A stretch of 22,791 nt of DNA from a virus, in the IMG/VR virus record IMGVR_UViG_3300023281_002120, positions 1 to 22,791 of that record. The stretch is one strand, 5' to 3'. Positions within the stretch are counted from its first letter, which is position 1. The number at the start of each line of letters is the position of its first letter. Made by a program: the position numbers and the translations under genes. This document shows, one piece after another, positions 1 through 4,941 of this stretch. The notes beneath the pieces are model-generated. The model made no database searches. It had not been told where the DNA came from and saw only the letters and a program-made list of their open reading frames with translations.

Positions 1-2
1 AC

Positions 3-251
3 CTGAGCGGAGCCGACATGGGAAACGCCGTCCTGTGGGGGGGCAACCTGTATGGAGCCAACCTGAGCAATGCCAACCTGAGCAAGGCCAACCTGAGCAA
101 GGCCAACCTGAGCAAGTCCAATCTGAACCAGGCCGACATGATCGATGCCGACCTGAGATGCGCCAGTATGTTCATGGCCAATATAAGCAATGCCGACCTG
201 ACTGGAACCAACCTGAGCGTAATCCAATTGCTTGATGCTGTTGGGATTTGA
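3..251 (+). CDS. Pentapeptide-repeat protein, C-terminal part (5' end outside window)
   Basis: The reading frame is open to the window edge: the codons before the first in-window ATG (position 18) already encode LSGAD, so the gene begins further left. About fifteen five-residue units of the A(N/D)LSx type follow (GANLS, NANLS, KANLS, KSNLN, QADMI, DADLR, MANIS, NADLT, GTNLS). This is the signature of the right-handed quadrilateral beta-helix of pentapeptide-repeat proteins. The DNA also repeats, with near-identical 15-bp units around 67-130. The repeat stops at about residue 70 and a short tail follows (VIQLLDAVGI). Functions in the family range from gyrase-protecting DNA mimics to unknown roles, and nothing here decides between them. 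The gene converges on the leftward head operon, with a hairpin between the two. The family call is firm; the function is unknown. Confidence 0.85.
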   Translation: MSGADMGNAVLWGGNLYGANLSNANLSKANLSKANLSKSNLNQADMIDADLRCASMFMANISNADLTGTNLSVIQLLDAVGI

Positions 252-283
252 CCCAAGGGCAATTCGATCACATCTTTGCCAGA

Positions 284-319
284 ACGGGGGAGACTTCACG
301 CCCGCGAAGTCTCCCCCGT
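284..319. terminator. Long hairpin between convergent genes (possible bidirectional terminator)
   Basis: A 14-bp perfect inverted repeat (284-297 paired with 306-319, arms ACGGGGGAGACTTC and its complement) surrounds an 8-base loop. It overlaps the TGA stop of the F-like gene (296-298) and lies 32 bp past the stop of the pentapeptide-repeat gene. On the + side a weak T-rich tract follows (GGAATTTTTATAC). On the - side there is no T-run. It is best read as a shared transcription end or an mRNA 3' stabiliser. Confidence 0.55.
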
Positions 320-964
320 CTTGGAATTTTTATACTCCACCGAACACTGATCCCGCGACAAACAAATCCTGGCCCCAATTGGAACCATATTGCCAAATTT
401 CTGAAACCCCTTGGCAGCCTCACTCAGACAGAGCGTACAATGTTTGGCCCCTGGATTAAGGATTGATCTAATCAGGTCAAAACCCCTCACCACCATTTTG
501 CTATTCCAGAAATTATAATAACTCCCGCGCCCAGCTTCGGCGTAAAGCTCGGCCCGGCTGCCGAGCGTCCCGTCAAGTAGCTGCGTACCGTTGGCAATGT
601 CTCTGGCAAAATTCCTCAAAAAACCGTATTGTTCTCTTACTATCCGACCTACCCTCCCGTAATCGCTCTGAGTCATTTGCTGCCATCCGCCGCGCTGCAT
701 AGCGCCTGCAGCAAGATGGGTAGTTTTGATTTGCTGCATCATTCCGGTTTGCCACTGTGCCAGCGTTATACTCCCTCGCTGCAGTTGTCCCGACAGCCGG
801 CCCATTGCCTCCCCCGATGCCTCCATCACCTGATCGAGTTGATCTCTGAGTACCTGGCGGCTAACGAAGCGGCCCGTTTGTTTGTTAACATACTGAGCCG
901 CTTTTTCATTCCACAGATAATCTGGCGTTAGCGGATTGGCCTTGAAATTTGGGGGAGTAGGCAT
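296..964 (-). CDS. Mu F / SPP1 gp7-like minor head (head morphogenesis) protein
   Basis: This 222-residue protein follows the portal gene, the usual place for Mu gpF/SPP1 gp7-type minor head proteins, which join the procapsid near the portal. The C-terminal half has the family's hallmark cysteine region: HCTLC at residues 175-179, a hydrophobic stretch, then C201 and C207, a possible metal-binding site. The N-terminal region (KAAQYVNKQTGRFVSRQVLRDQLDQVMEASGEAM) is helical and resembles the start of the family domain. It is shorter than Mu gpF (over 400 residues) and close to a core-domain-only version. The start codon lies 3 bp after the stop of the chimeric gene upstream, and its Shine-Dalgarno (AGAGGA) sits inside that gene's last codons, so translation is probably coupled. 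The first 76 codons are duplicated in the upstream chimeric gene. Confidence 0.75.
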   Translation of the reverse strand: MPTPPNFKANPLTPDYLWNEKAAQYVNKQTGRFVSRQVLRDQLDQVMEASGEAMGRLSGQLQRGSITLAQWQTGMMQQIKTTHLAAGAMQRGGWQQMTQSDYGRVGRIVREQYGFLRNFARDIANGTQLLDGTLGSRAELYAEAGRGSYYNFWNSKMVVRGFDLIRSILNPGAKHCTLCLSEAAKGFQKFGNMVPIGARICLSRDQCSVEYKNSKTGETSRA

Positions 965-1350
965 AGGTTACGCGTCCTCTGTTTGCTCTTCAGCCAGTAA
1001 TAGGTTTTTGAATTCTCTGGACAGAGCCTTGGTCGTGAAACGCTGCATCATTCCGGTTTGCCACTGTGCCAGCGTTATACTCCCTCGCTGCAGTTGTCCC
1101 GACAGCCGGCCCATTGCCTCCCCCGATGCCTCCATCACCTGATCGAGTTGATCTCTGAGTACCTGGCGGCTAACGAAGCGGCCCGTTTGTTTGTTAACAT
1201 ACTGAGCCGCTTTTTCATTCCACAGATAATCTGGCGTTAGCGGATTGACTTTGAAATTCGGGGGAGTAGGCATAGGTTACGCGTCCTCTATTTGTTCTTC
1301 AGCCAGTAATAGGTTTTTGAATTCTCTGGACAGAGCGTTGGTCGTGAAAC
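733..1350 (-). repeat. 309-bp tandem duplication spanning the portal/F-like gene junction
   Basis: Two adjacent 309-bp units (733-1041 and 1042-1350) differ at only six positions by my reading (939, 941, 950, 981, 986 and 1028 in the left copy), about 98% identity. Each unit carries, in leftward order, the last 25 codons of the portal gene, its stop, the 3-bp gap, and the first 76 codons of the F-like gene. The unit length is a multiple of three (103 codons), so the join is in frame and creates an intact chimeric gene. All six differences fall within 939-1028; the 206 bp from 733 to 938 are identical between copies. Confidence 0.95.
968..1273 (-). CDS. Chimeric small protein: F-like N-terminus fused to portal C-terminal tail
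   Basis: The 101-residue product is a direct result of the 309-bp tandem duplication. Residues 1-76 match the N-terminus of the F-like head protein except A9V. Residues 77-101 match the last 25 residues of the portal except two changes (K for N in TTKALS, T for I in QTEDA). It lacks the cysteine-rich C-terminal region of the F-like protein. The start is 3 bp from the portal stop, with the Shine-Dalgarno inside portal codons, so it should be translated by coupling. The frame is intact and the changes are few, so the gene is either recent or maintained. It may be a harmless by-product, an assembly modulator, or a decoy that competes with the full F-like protein; nothing in the sequence chooses among these. 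Confidence 0.7.
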   Translation of the reverse strand: MPTPPNFKVNPLTPDYLWNEKAAQYVNKQTGRFVSRQVLRDQLDQVMEASGEAMGRLSGQLQRGSITLAQWQTGMMQRFTTKALSREFKNLLLAEEQTEDA

Positions 1351-3028
1351 GATGAGCTATACTAATATCCTCATCAGTGATAACGCTTAATCTGTCCAAA
1401 TCTTTATCACTCAATTTAAGAGGTTTCATAGATTTTTTATTGATAGCCTGCTTCTCTGTCTCTTCATCTTCATCTTCGTTTTCGGCTGGCTCGTTTTCAG
1501 GCTCTGGCGGCGCGGTCTGCTCTGGCGGATCTACAACGACCGCACTTTCGTCAAGTTCGGGCAGGTCAGCCAATTGCCTCAAATGTCTTTCCAGTTCAAT
1601 GTCCGGCGTAATGACAGCCTTGTCTACTAATTTGTTTATAAACTCGGATACCTCACCCAGGTTCGGCACTCCCAGCGTGCTGAAAACGAGTTCAGGGAAT
1701 CCAGTGATCCCTTGAAAGTCATTAAACATTATCAACTTGGGAATAGCATGACGGTTGTAAACATCGGCCACGCCCCGCAGAAAGGCGCTAATAGCTAGAA
1801 TGAAAATGTCCCCTTGATGTCGACTCAGAGCGTAGCTACCCACGTTATTCATGCCAAGCATGATGAATTGCGCCAGGACTGAAATTGCTTTCTGTTTGTC
1901 ATAGCGGTCTAACGTTTCACCTATGTTGATCCCGCCACTACCCGCATTATCAGCAGACAATAATTCCAGCAGTACACCCTCGCCGTCCTTTGCCCCCTCG
2001 CCCATTTTAGCATAAGGAAAAACTACACCCATCTGCTCATCGATTCTTATGTTAGACGTGATCTCCTTTAGTAGATCATAATCATTATTGGCCCCACTTT
2101 TTCTGGTGTCTTGGCCCATGTAAGCCACTGGAAGCCCGGCCAAATTGCGCTCAATGCTTATGGCCTCTATTTCCTGAATGTTTCGAGAATACCAATAAGG
2201 CAAATACATGGCGCGATGTATCTCCATCCCTTCGGGATTGTTGGCCGGATGAGGCGTGGTTCTGAAGTGTAGCAATTTTTGGATAGGAATAAAAATAGTG
2301 ACAGCCTGTCGATCAAAGTCCGTCTCAGGCATTTGCCATATTCCATTAATGCCTCCGTTTTCATCAAAATCCCATTCTCTCCCCTGCGCCAACGTTTCAG
2401 CCGGGCGGGGTGGCAGTTTACGCCAGCCAATACGGCCATCATTGAACATTGACTTTGCCGGGTCAGGAACATATTTTGGCGGGTTGGCCCCCAGCCGCCG
2501 CTTGTAGACAGTCTCTAGCAAACTAAATCCTTGCTCCAGCGTTGGCTCTACTGTAAATGTTAACTGATCTTGCCAGGTCCATACCATATCAAAAAATGCG
2601 CTTTCTACAAATTCGGCCACTTCTCTATCTGCTGGCTTCTCGCTGACCGGTGCAATTCTGATCGTGGTTTGTTTGATGGCGTTTAATATCCCGAAAAATA
2701 TTGCAGAGATAATAGGATCATTCAGGCGCATCTCACGTTTCTCTATGCGCCCTTGCCGGCCCTGCAAACTCCTAAGCCGTTCCTCATGTACACTGCCAGC
2801 CCATTGCCTCAGTCCTGTAGTACCAAATTCCAGATACCTATCTTTTGGCTTTAATTCGGTTGGCTCGGCGGCCTTAAACATCTCGGTCACGGCGTCTTGA
2901 TCGTATCGCCGATGGTTGCCGCTGGTCCTCGATGCTTTTATTAAGCCTTGCTCTTCATAACGCCTCATCTGTTGCGGCGTGTGCCCAAATTGCTCTAAAA
3001 CTTCAGCCGGTTTAAGTGGTTTGCCCAT
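1277..3028 (-). CDS. Phage portal protein (DUF935/Mu gp29 class) with N-terminal MerR-like HTH domain
   Basis: The portal is the dodecameric DNA-entry channel at one capsid vertex. The core, about residues 85-470 of 583, has typical family stretches: LNDPIISAIFFGILNAIKQT near 102, the KLLHFRTT...NNPEG segment near 251, and YSRNIQEIEAISIERNLAGL near 280-299. Residues 1-52 are unusual. They read as a MerR-type winged helix (LKPAEVLEQFGHTPQQMRRY then EEQGLIKASRTSGNHRRYDQ), with the Q-x-R-R-Y-E-x-x-G-L-I and N-H-R-R-Y signatures, in frame with no break before the portal. An acidic Pro/Glu linker lies at about 500-527. The last 25 codons are part of the 309-bp duplication. The start ATG has GAGGT about 5 bp upstream. 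A promoter and a leader terminator lie further upstream, suggesting regulated expression. Confidence 0.85.
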   Translation of the reverse strand: MGKPLKPAEVLEQFGHTPQQMRRYEEQGLIKASRTSGNHRRYDQDAVTEMFKAAEPTELKPKDRYLEFGTTGLRQWAGSVHEERLRSLQGRQGRIEKREMRLNDPIISAIFFGILNAIKQTTIRIAPVSEKPADREVAEFVESAFFDMVWTWQDQLTFTVEPTLEQGFSLLETVYKRRLGANPPKYVPDPAKSMFNDGRIGWRKLPPRPAETLAQGREWDFDENGGINGIWQMPETDFDRQAVTIFIPIQKLLHFRTTPHPANNPEGMEIHRAMYLPYWYSRNIQEIEAISIERNLAGLPVAYMGQDTRKSGANNDYDLLKEITSNIRIDEQMGVVFPYAKMGEGAKDGEGVLLELLSADNAGSGGINIGETLDRYDKQKAISVLAQFIMLGMNNVGSYALSRHQGDIFILAISAFLRGVADVYNRHAIPKLIMFNDFQGITGFPELVFSTLGVPNLGEVSEFINKLVDKAVITPDIELERHLRQLADLPELDESAVVVDPPEQTAPPEPENEPAENEDEDEETEKQAINKKSMKPLKLSDKDLDRLSVITDEDISIAHRFTTNALSREFKNLLLAEEQIEDA

Positions 3029-3040
3029 ATGACCTCACGC

Positions 3041-3078
3041 AAAAAAAAACGGATTGTCTCATCGGGACCAATCCGTTT
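3041..3078 (-). terminator. Intrinsic terminator in the leader of the head operon (attenuator-like)
   Basis: On the - strand a 10-bp stem (AAACGGATTG at 3069-3078 paired with CAATCCGTTT at 3047-3056) with a 12-base loop ends in nine consecutive T residues (3041-3049 on the complement, three of them in the stem). This is a textbook Rho-independent terminator. It lies between the predicted leftward promoter near 3105 and the portal ATG at 3028, so it would cut off the head operon unless read through. The product would be an RNA of about 55-60 nt. Confidence 0.75.
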
Positions 3079-3104
3079 CGATACAATCTAATTGATTTGT
3101 AGAG

Positions 3105-3113
3105 AGTATAGCA
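3105..3113 (-). promoter_or_regulatory. Extended -10 promoter reading toward the portal gene
   Basis: On the - strand the sequence TGCTATACT gives an extended -10 element (TGn followed by TATACT, the hexamer at 3105-3110). The -35 region is poor (CTGCTA-like at 17 bp spacing), as is common for extended -10 promoters. The predicted start is near 3098, about 20 nt before the leader terminator stem. Confidence 0.45.
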
Positions 3114-3181
3114 TATTTTGGTAGTTTTAGCAGATAATGATTGGGAAAATTCTAAAATTGGTTGACGTTGGGCCAGAGAAG

Positions 3182-3264
3182 TTATCCACAGGTTAACCCC
3201 ACTTATCCACAGGTTATACACAGAATTTTTACTCAAACGAAATTTGGGATAAAATTTGGGTTAT
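3182..3264. other. Cluster of DnaA-box-like sites with adjacent AT-rich 12-mers (candidate replication origin)
   Basis: Two perfect consensus DnaA boxes, TTATCCACA, occur at 3182-3190 and 3203-3211, and a one-mismatch box, TTATACACA, at 3214-3222. All are on the same strand and 21 and 11 bp apart. The first two are part of a 14-bp direct repeat (TTATCCACAGGTTA). Immediately downstream lie AT-rich tandem 12-mers (AAATTTGGGATA at 3240-3251, AAATTTGGGTTA at 3252-3263), the layout expected of a DNA-unwinding element. The site is in the divergent intergenic region between the leftward head operon and the rightward small-gene operon, typical for origins. No replication initiator gene is visible in the window. 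An alternative is a DnaA-regulated promoter region. Confidence 0.6.
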
Positions 3265-3280
3265 ATTAGGTGTTTGCCTA

Positions 3281-3309
3281 TTGCAATGAGGGTTATAACG
3301 TGATATAAT
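3281..3309 (+). promoter_or_regulatory. Strong sigma70-type promoter for the rightward small-gene operon
   Basis: TTGCAA at 3281-3286 and a perfect TATAAT at 3304-3309 are separated by exactly 17 bp. The predicted transcription start is about 3315-3317, where the duplicated 55-bp leader begins. It lies just downstream of the DnaA-box cluster. Confidence 0.7.
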
Positions 3310-3314
3310 TCTTA

Positions 3315-3369
3315 TAGAAGTTTGGTTGAGGAATTAACCCCAACCTATAATGAACAGGAGATTAGAATG
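3315..3369 (+). repeat. 55-bp duplicated leader, copy 1, with operator-like inverted repeat
   Basis: An exact 55-bp sequence found again at 3694-3748. It contains an imperfect inverted repeat (arms GGTTGAGG and CCCCAACC around AATTAA, 3324-3345), then TATAAT (3346-3351), a Shine-Dalgarno AGGAG, and the ATG at its very end (3367-3369). The inverted repeat could be a repressor operator or an RNA hairpin controlling translation. If TATAAT is used as a -10, the inverted repeat would occupy its spacer, with TTGGTT as a weak -35. Confidence 0.8.
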
Positions 3370-3657
3370 AAATCACAGCAGAGGAGAAAAACGATGTCAG
3401 TCAATGAAGTACATAGTGGCGGTCACACCTTGATCACGGTGGACTATGAAACAGCCAAGCCCTTGGCCGAACAACGCGGCTTAGATCCTCATAAACTCCA
3501 CCTGGCGCTGAATTGGTACGTGCGCGACGGGATCAAGGACCCGGGGCCAGCAGTCAGCGGCAGCGGGTGGAGCGTCAAGCGCGGCAAAATTTGGTGGAAT
3601 GACCGAGAGGACCCGGATCGATTTGTTTTGGCGGACCTGTACGAGCAAGCACATTAG
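3367..3657 (+). CDS. Small protein of unknown function (96 aa)
   Basis: First gene of the rightward operon. The chosen start is the ATG that ends the 55-bp leader (AGGAG about 8 bp upstream), because the second copy of the leader ends in the start codon of the next gene in the same way. A second in-frame ATG at 3394 also has a good ribosome site (GAGGAG) and may be the real start, giving 87 residues beginning MSVNEVHSGG. The protein is soluble-looking and Trp/Asp-rich toward the C-terminus (GWSVKRGKIWWNDREDPDRF). No signal peptide, membrane segment or recognised domain is visible. I cannot assign a function. Confidence 0.65.
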   Translation: MKSQQRRKTMSVNEVHSGGHTLITVDYETAKPLAEQRGLDPHKLHLALNWYVRDGIKDPGPAVSGSGWSVKRGKIWWNDREDPDRFVLADLYEQAH

Positions 3658-3663
3658 AGAGAA

Positions 3664-3690
3664 GCTGGCCGCGCATCGAACGCGGCCAGC
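3664..3690 (+). other. Intergenic 10-bp perfect hairpin
   Basis: GCTGGCCGCG (3664-3673) pairs perfectly with CGCGGCCAGC (3681-3690) around a 7-base loop, starting 7 bp after the first gene's stop. No T-run follows, so it is not a normal intrinsic terminator. It may be an mRNA 3'-end stabiliser or processing site separating the first gene from the second, which has its own copy of the 55-bp leader. Confidence 0.55.
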
Positions 3691-3693
3691 CAC

Positions 3694-3748
3694 TAGAAGT
3701 TTGGTTGAGGAATTAACCCCAACCTATAATGAACAGGAGATTAGAATG
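3694..3748 (+). repeat. 55-bp duplicated leader, copy 2
   Basis: Identical over 55 bp to 3315-3369, offset 379 bp, including the inverted repeat, TATAAT, AGGAG and the start codon (ATG 3746-3748). Two non-homologous genes therefore share the same 5' control segment, implying joint regulation or insertion of a gene with its leader by recombination. Confidence 0.85.
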
Positions 3749-4174
3749 TTGTATAATTTGACAGCTCACAACCAGGCAGTGTTGAGTAAGGTAGACCTGA
3801 GCGATCTCGGAATTAATGAAGTCGAGGTAAAGCCCAGATTGCAGCCGGCGGACAATCCGAAGAATTATCAGGAATTAAAGGAGATTGTGAAATCGGCGGT
3901 AAGCGGGATACGACCGGGGAGCATGGTACTAATTGGTGGACTGGGGCAGTTTCAGGGTTTAATAATGCAATTGCCATTTCGGTTTTATTTCGCGGATTTC
4001 AATTTCGCAGAGAAGCGGGTGGAAGGAGTGATCCCGCACCAGCCGTTTACACGGCAAGAACTGTTCGATATTGAAAATCACCCCGCATCTTGCCCAGTAT
4101 GTGGAGGGCAAGGGGGGGCCATCGGCTCTGGACTGGAAAGTGACGACCCTTGTCATTCGGGGCCGTATAAATAA
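3746..4174 (+). CDS. Unknown protein (142 aa) with C-terminal Cys motif
   Basis: Second gene of the rightward operon; the ATG is the last codon of the 55-bp repeat with AGGAG 8 bp upstream. The sequence MVLIGGLGQFQGLIMQLPFR at about residues 59-78 resembles a strand-Gly loop-helix unit, followed by a beta-rich stretch (FYFADFNFAEKRVEGVIPHQ). The C-terminus has CPVCGG, half of a zinc-finger-like motif, with only one other cysteine after it. There is no signal peptide or clear membrane helix. I do not recognise the family. Confidence 0.65.
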   Translation: MLYNLTAHNQAVLSKVDLSDLGINEVEVKPRLQPADNPKNYQELKEIVKSAVSGIRPGSMVLIGGLGQFQGLIMQLPFRFYFADFNFAEKRVEGVIPHQPFTRQELFDIENHPASCPVCGGQGGAIGSGLESDDPCHSGPYK

Positions 4175-4211
4175 TTTGGTTCAGTAATTCAATCAATCAA
4201 GGAGAAAAAAG

Positions 4212-4448
4212 ATGAACCCAGAACAAAAACTATTAGAAAAATTATTAGAAAAATTACCGCCTCCTCCACTGGATTGCTATGAGGCTTCCGACTTCCTGGG
4301 CATCCCAGTGGAGGATGCCGCTCGCTTGCTCCGTGAAAACTGGGAGTTTGTGGGCTATAACGATTGTGGGGAGTATGAGTATGCGCCGCCCATACCTCCT
4401 CAGTCCAGGAGGGTTGAGGCTTATGGCCCAGAGTGGCCGCCAGAGTAG
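4212..4448 (+). CDS. Small acidic protein of unknown function (78 aa)
   Basis: Preceded by a good Shine-Dalgarno (AAGGAG, about 8 bp from ATG). The leader at 4172-4198 keeps traces of the 55-bp repeat (ATTTGGTT...AATTC) but is not a true copy. The N-terminus is a short amphipathic repeat (LLEKLLEKL), then a region that may be a small helix-turn-helix (DCYEASDFLGIPVEDAARLL) typical of excisionase-like or AlpA-like folds, then a Pro-rich acidic tail. The helix-turn-helix reading is tentative. The gene has the same strand and spacing as the neighbouring small genes, consistent with one operon. Confidence 0.6.
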   Translation: MNPEQKLLEKLLEKLPPPPLDCYEASDFLGIPVEDAARLLRENWEFVGYNDCGEYEYAPPIPPQSRRVEAYGPEWPPE

Positions 4449-4466
4449 AGGTGGTCAAAGACACCT

Positions 4467-4505
4467 CGTCGGGTGAAAAATCTTATTATGAGTTTTTACC
4501 CGGCG
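4467..4505. other. Imperfect hairpin downstream of the 78-aa gene
   Basis: CGTCGGGTGAAAAA (4467-4480) pairs with TTTTTACCCGGCG (4493-4505), with one bulge and one G-T pair, around a 12-base loop. The A/T tracts are in the stem, so termination is uncertain. The gap 4449-4593 holds no other recognisable feature. Confidence 0.4.
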
Positions 4506-4593
4506 AATTAACGATTATGCCTCCCCTCGTTCAATCTAAAACCTAACCCTCAGACAGACCTGGGCACGTCGGTAAACTGCCTGAAAATTTATT

Positions 4594-4809
4594 ATGACCA
4601 GTAGAGAAGCATTAAAAGTAATCAGAGATTTGTACAACCTAAATACTCAACGAGTACCGGCCAACGTCGCCGCCCAGCGACGCAGAGAGTTAAGAGACGC
4701 TTCAGAGAAATTAACAAGAAAAGACTTTGGAAGGCTTTCACTTGACCAAAGGGAATGGGTTATAGGTGAAACTCTCCCTTATGACATTCCCAACACGCCA
4801 TTGAGCTAA
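4594..4809 (+). CDS. Small basic protein of unknown function (71 aa)
   Basis: Reads MTSREALKVIRDLYNLNTQR and continues as a mostly helical, charged protein ending DIPNTPLS. Composition and helix periodicity look protein-like, but no convincing Shine-Dalgarno precedes the ATG, so it may depend on transcription and translation from upstream or be a weakly expressed gene. In another frame just past its stop, codons 4810-4866 read ...SHRDALNLIAWLRKV, which also looks coding and could be a frameshifted continuation or a gene remnant. No domain is recognised. Confidence 0.5.
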   Translation: MTSREALKVIRDLYNLNTQRVPANVAAQRRRELRDASEKLTRKDFGRLSLDQREWVIGETLPYDIPNTPLS

Positions 4810-4874
4810 CCTCGCCCAGTCACCGCGACGCGCTGAACCTGATCGCCTGGCTGAGGAAAGTCTAAAGCTAAGAT

Positions 4875-4896
4875 GGCCGGCTAAAGTTAGCCGGCC
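4875..4896. terminator. Palindromic hairpin between convergent operons
   Basis: GGCCGGCTAA and TTAGCCGGCC form a perfect 10-bp stem with a 2-base centre. It lies downstream of both the rightward small-gene operon and the leftward sugar cassette. Neither side has a strong T-run directly after it; it could act with the adjacent terminator at 4907-4933. Confidence 0.5.
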
Positions 4897-4906
4897 CAGT
4901 CCCCAG

Positions 4907-4933
4907 GCCGCCCCTAATCCGGGCTGCTTTTTT
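4907..4933 (+). terminator. Rho-independent terminator of the rightward operon
   Basis: A GC-rich stem (GCCGCCC at 4907-4913 with GGGCTGC at 4921-4927, one mismatch) with a 7-base loop is followed directly by six T residues (4928-4933). It lies 8 bp before the end of the leftward sugar cassette and protects it from convergent transcription. Confidence 0.7.
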
Positions 4934-4941
4934 GTTATATC

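Noticed and set aside
67-130. 15-bp DNA repeats that could suggest a CRISPR or VNTR.
   Set aside because: They are contiguous codons of the pentapeptide-repeat protein, without spacers.
629-1240. Two near-identical rightward reading frames (629-931 and 1058-1240).
   Set aside because: They are antisense shadows of the duplicated F-like gene segment; the duplication itself is reported.
3012-3236. A 74-aa leftward reading frame over the origin-like region.
   Set aside because: It is made from the DnaA-box repeats and the leader terminator, overlaps the portal start, and has no ribosome site or protein-like composition.
4189-4464. A 91-aa leftward reading frame with a hydrophobic C-terminus.
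   Set aside because: Overlaps the better supported rightward 78-aa gene with its good ribosome site; the frame shows no start signal.
4853-4862. GAGGAAAGTC, which resembles a conserved RNase P RNA element.
   Set aside because: Only this decamer matches; the neighbouring conserved P4 and loop sequences are absent and the gap is too short for the RNA.
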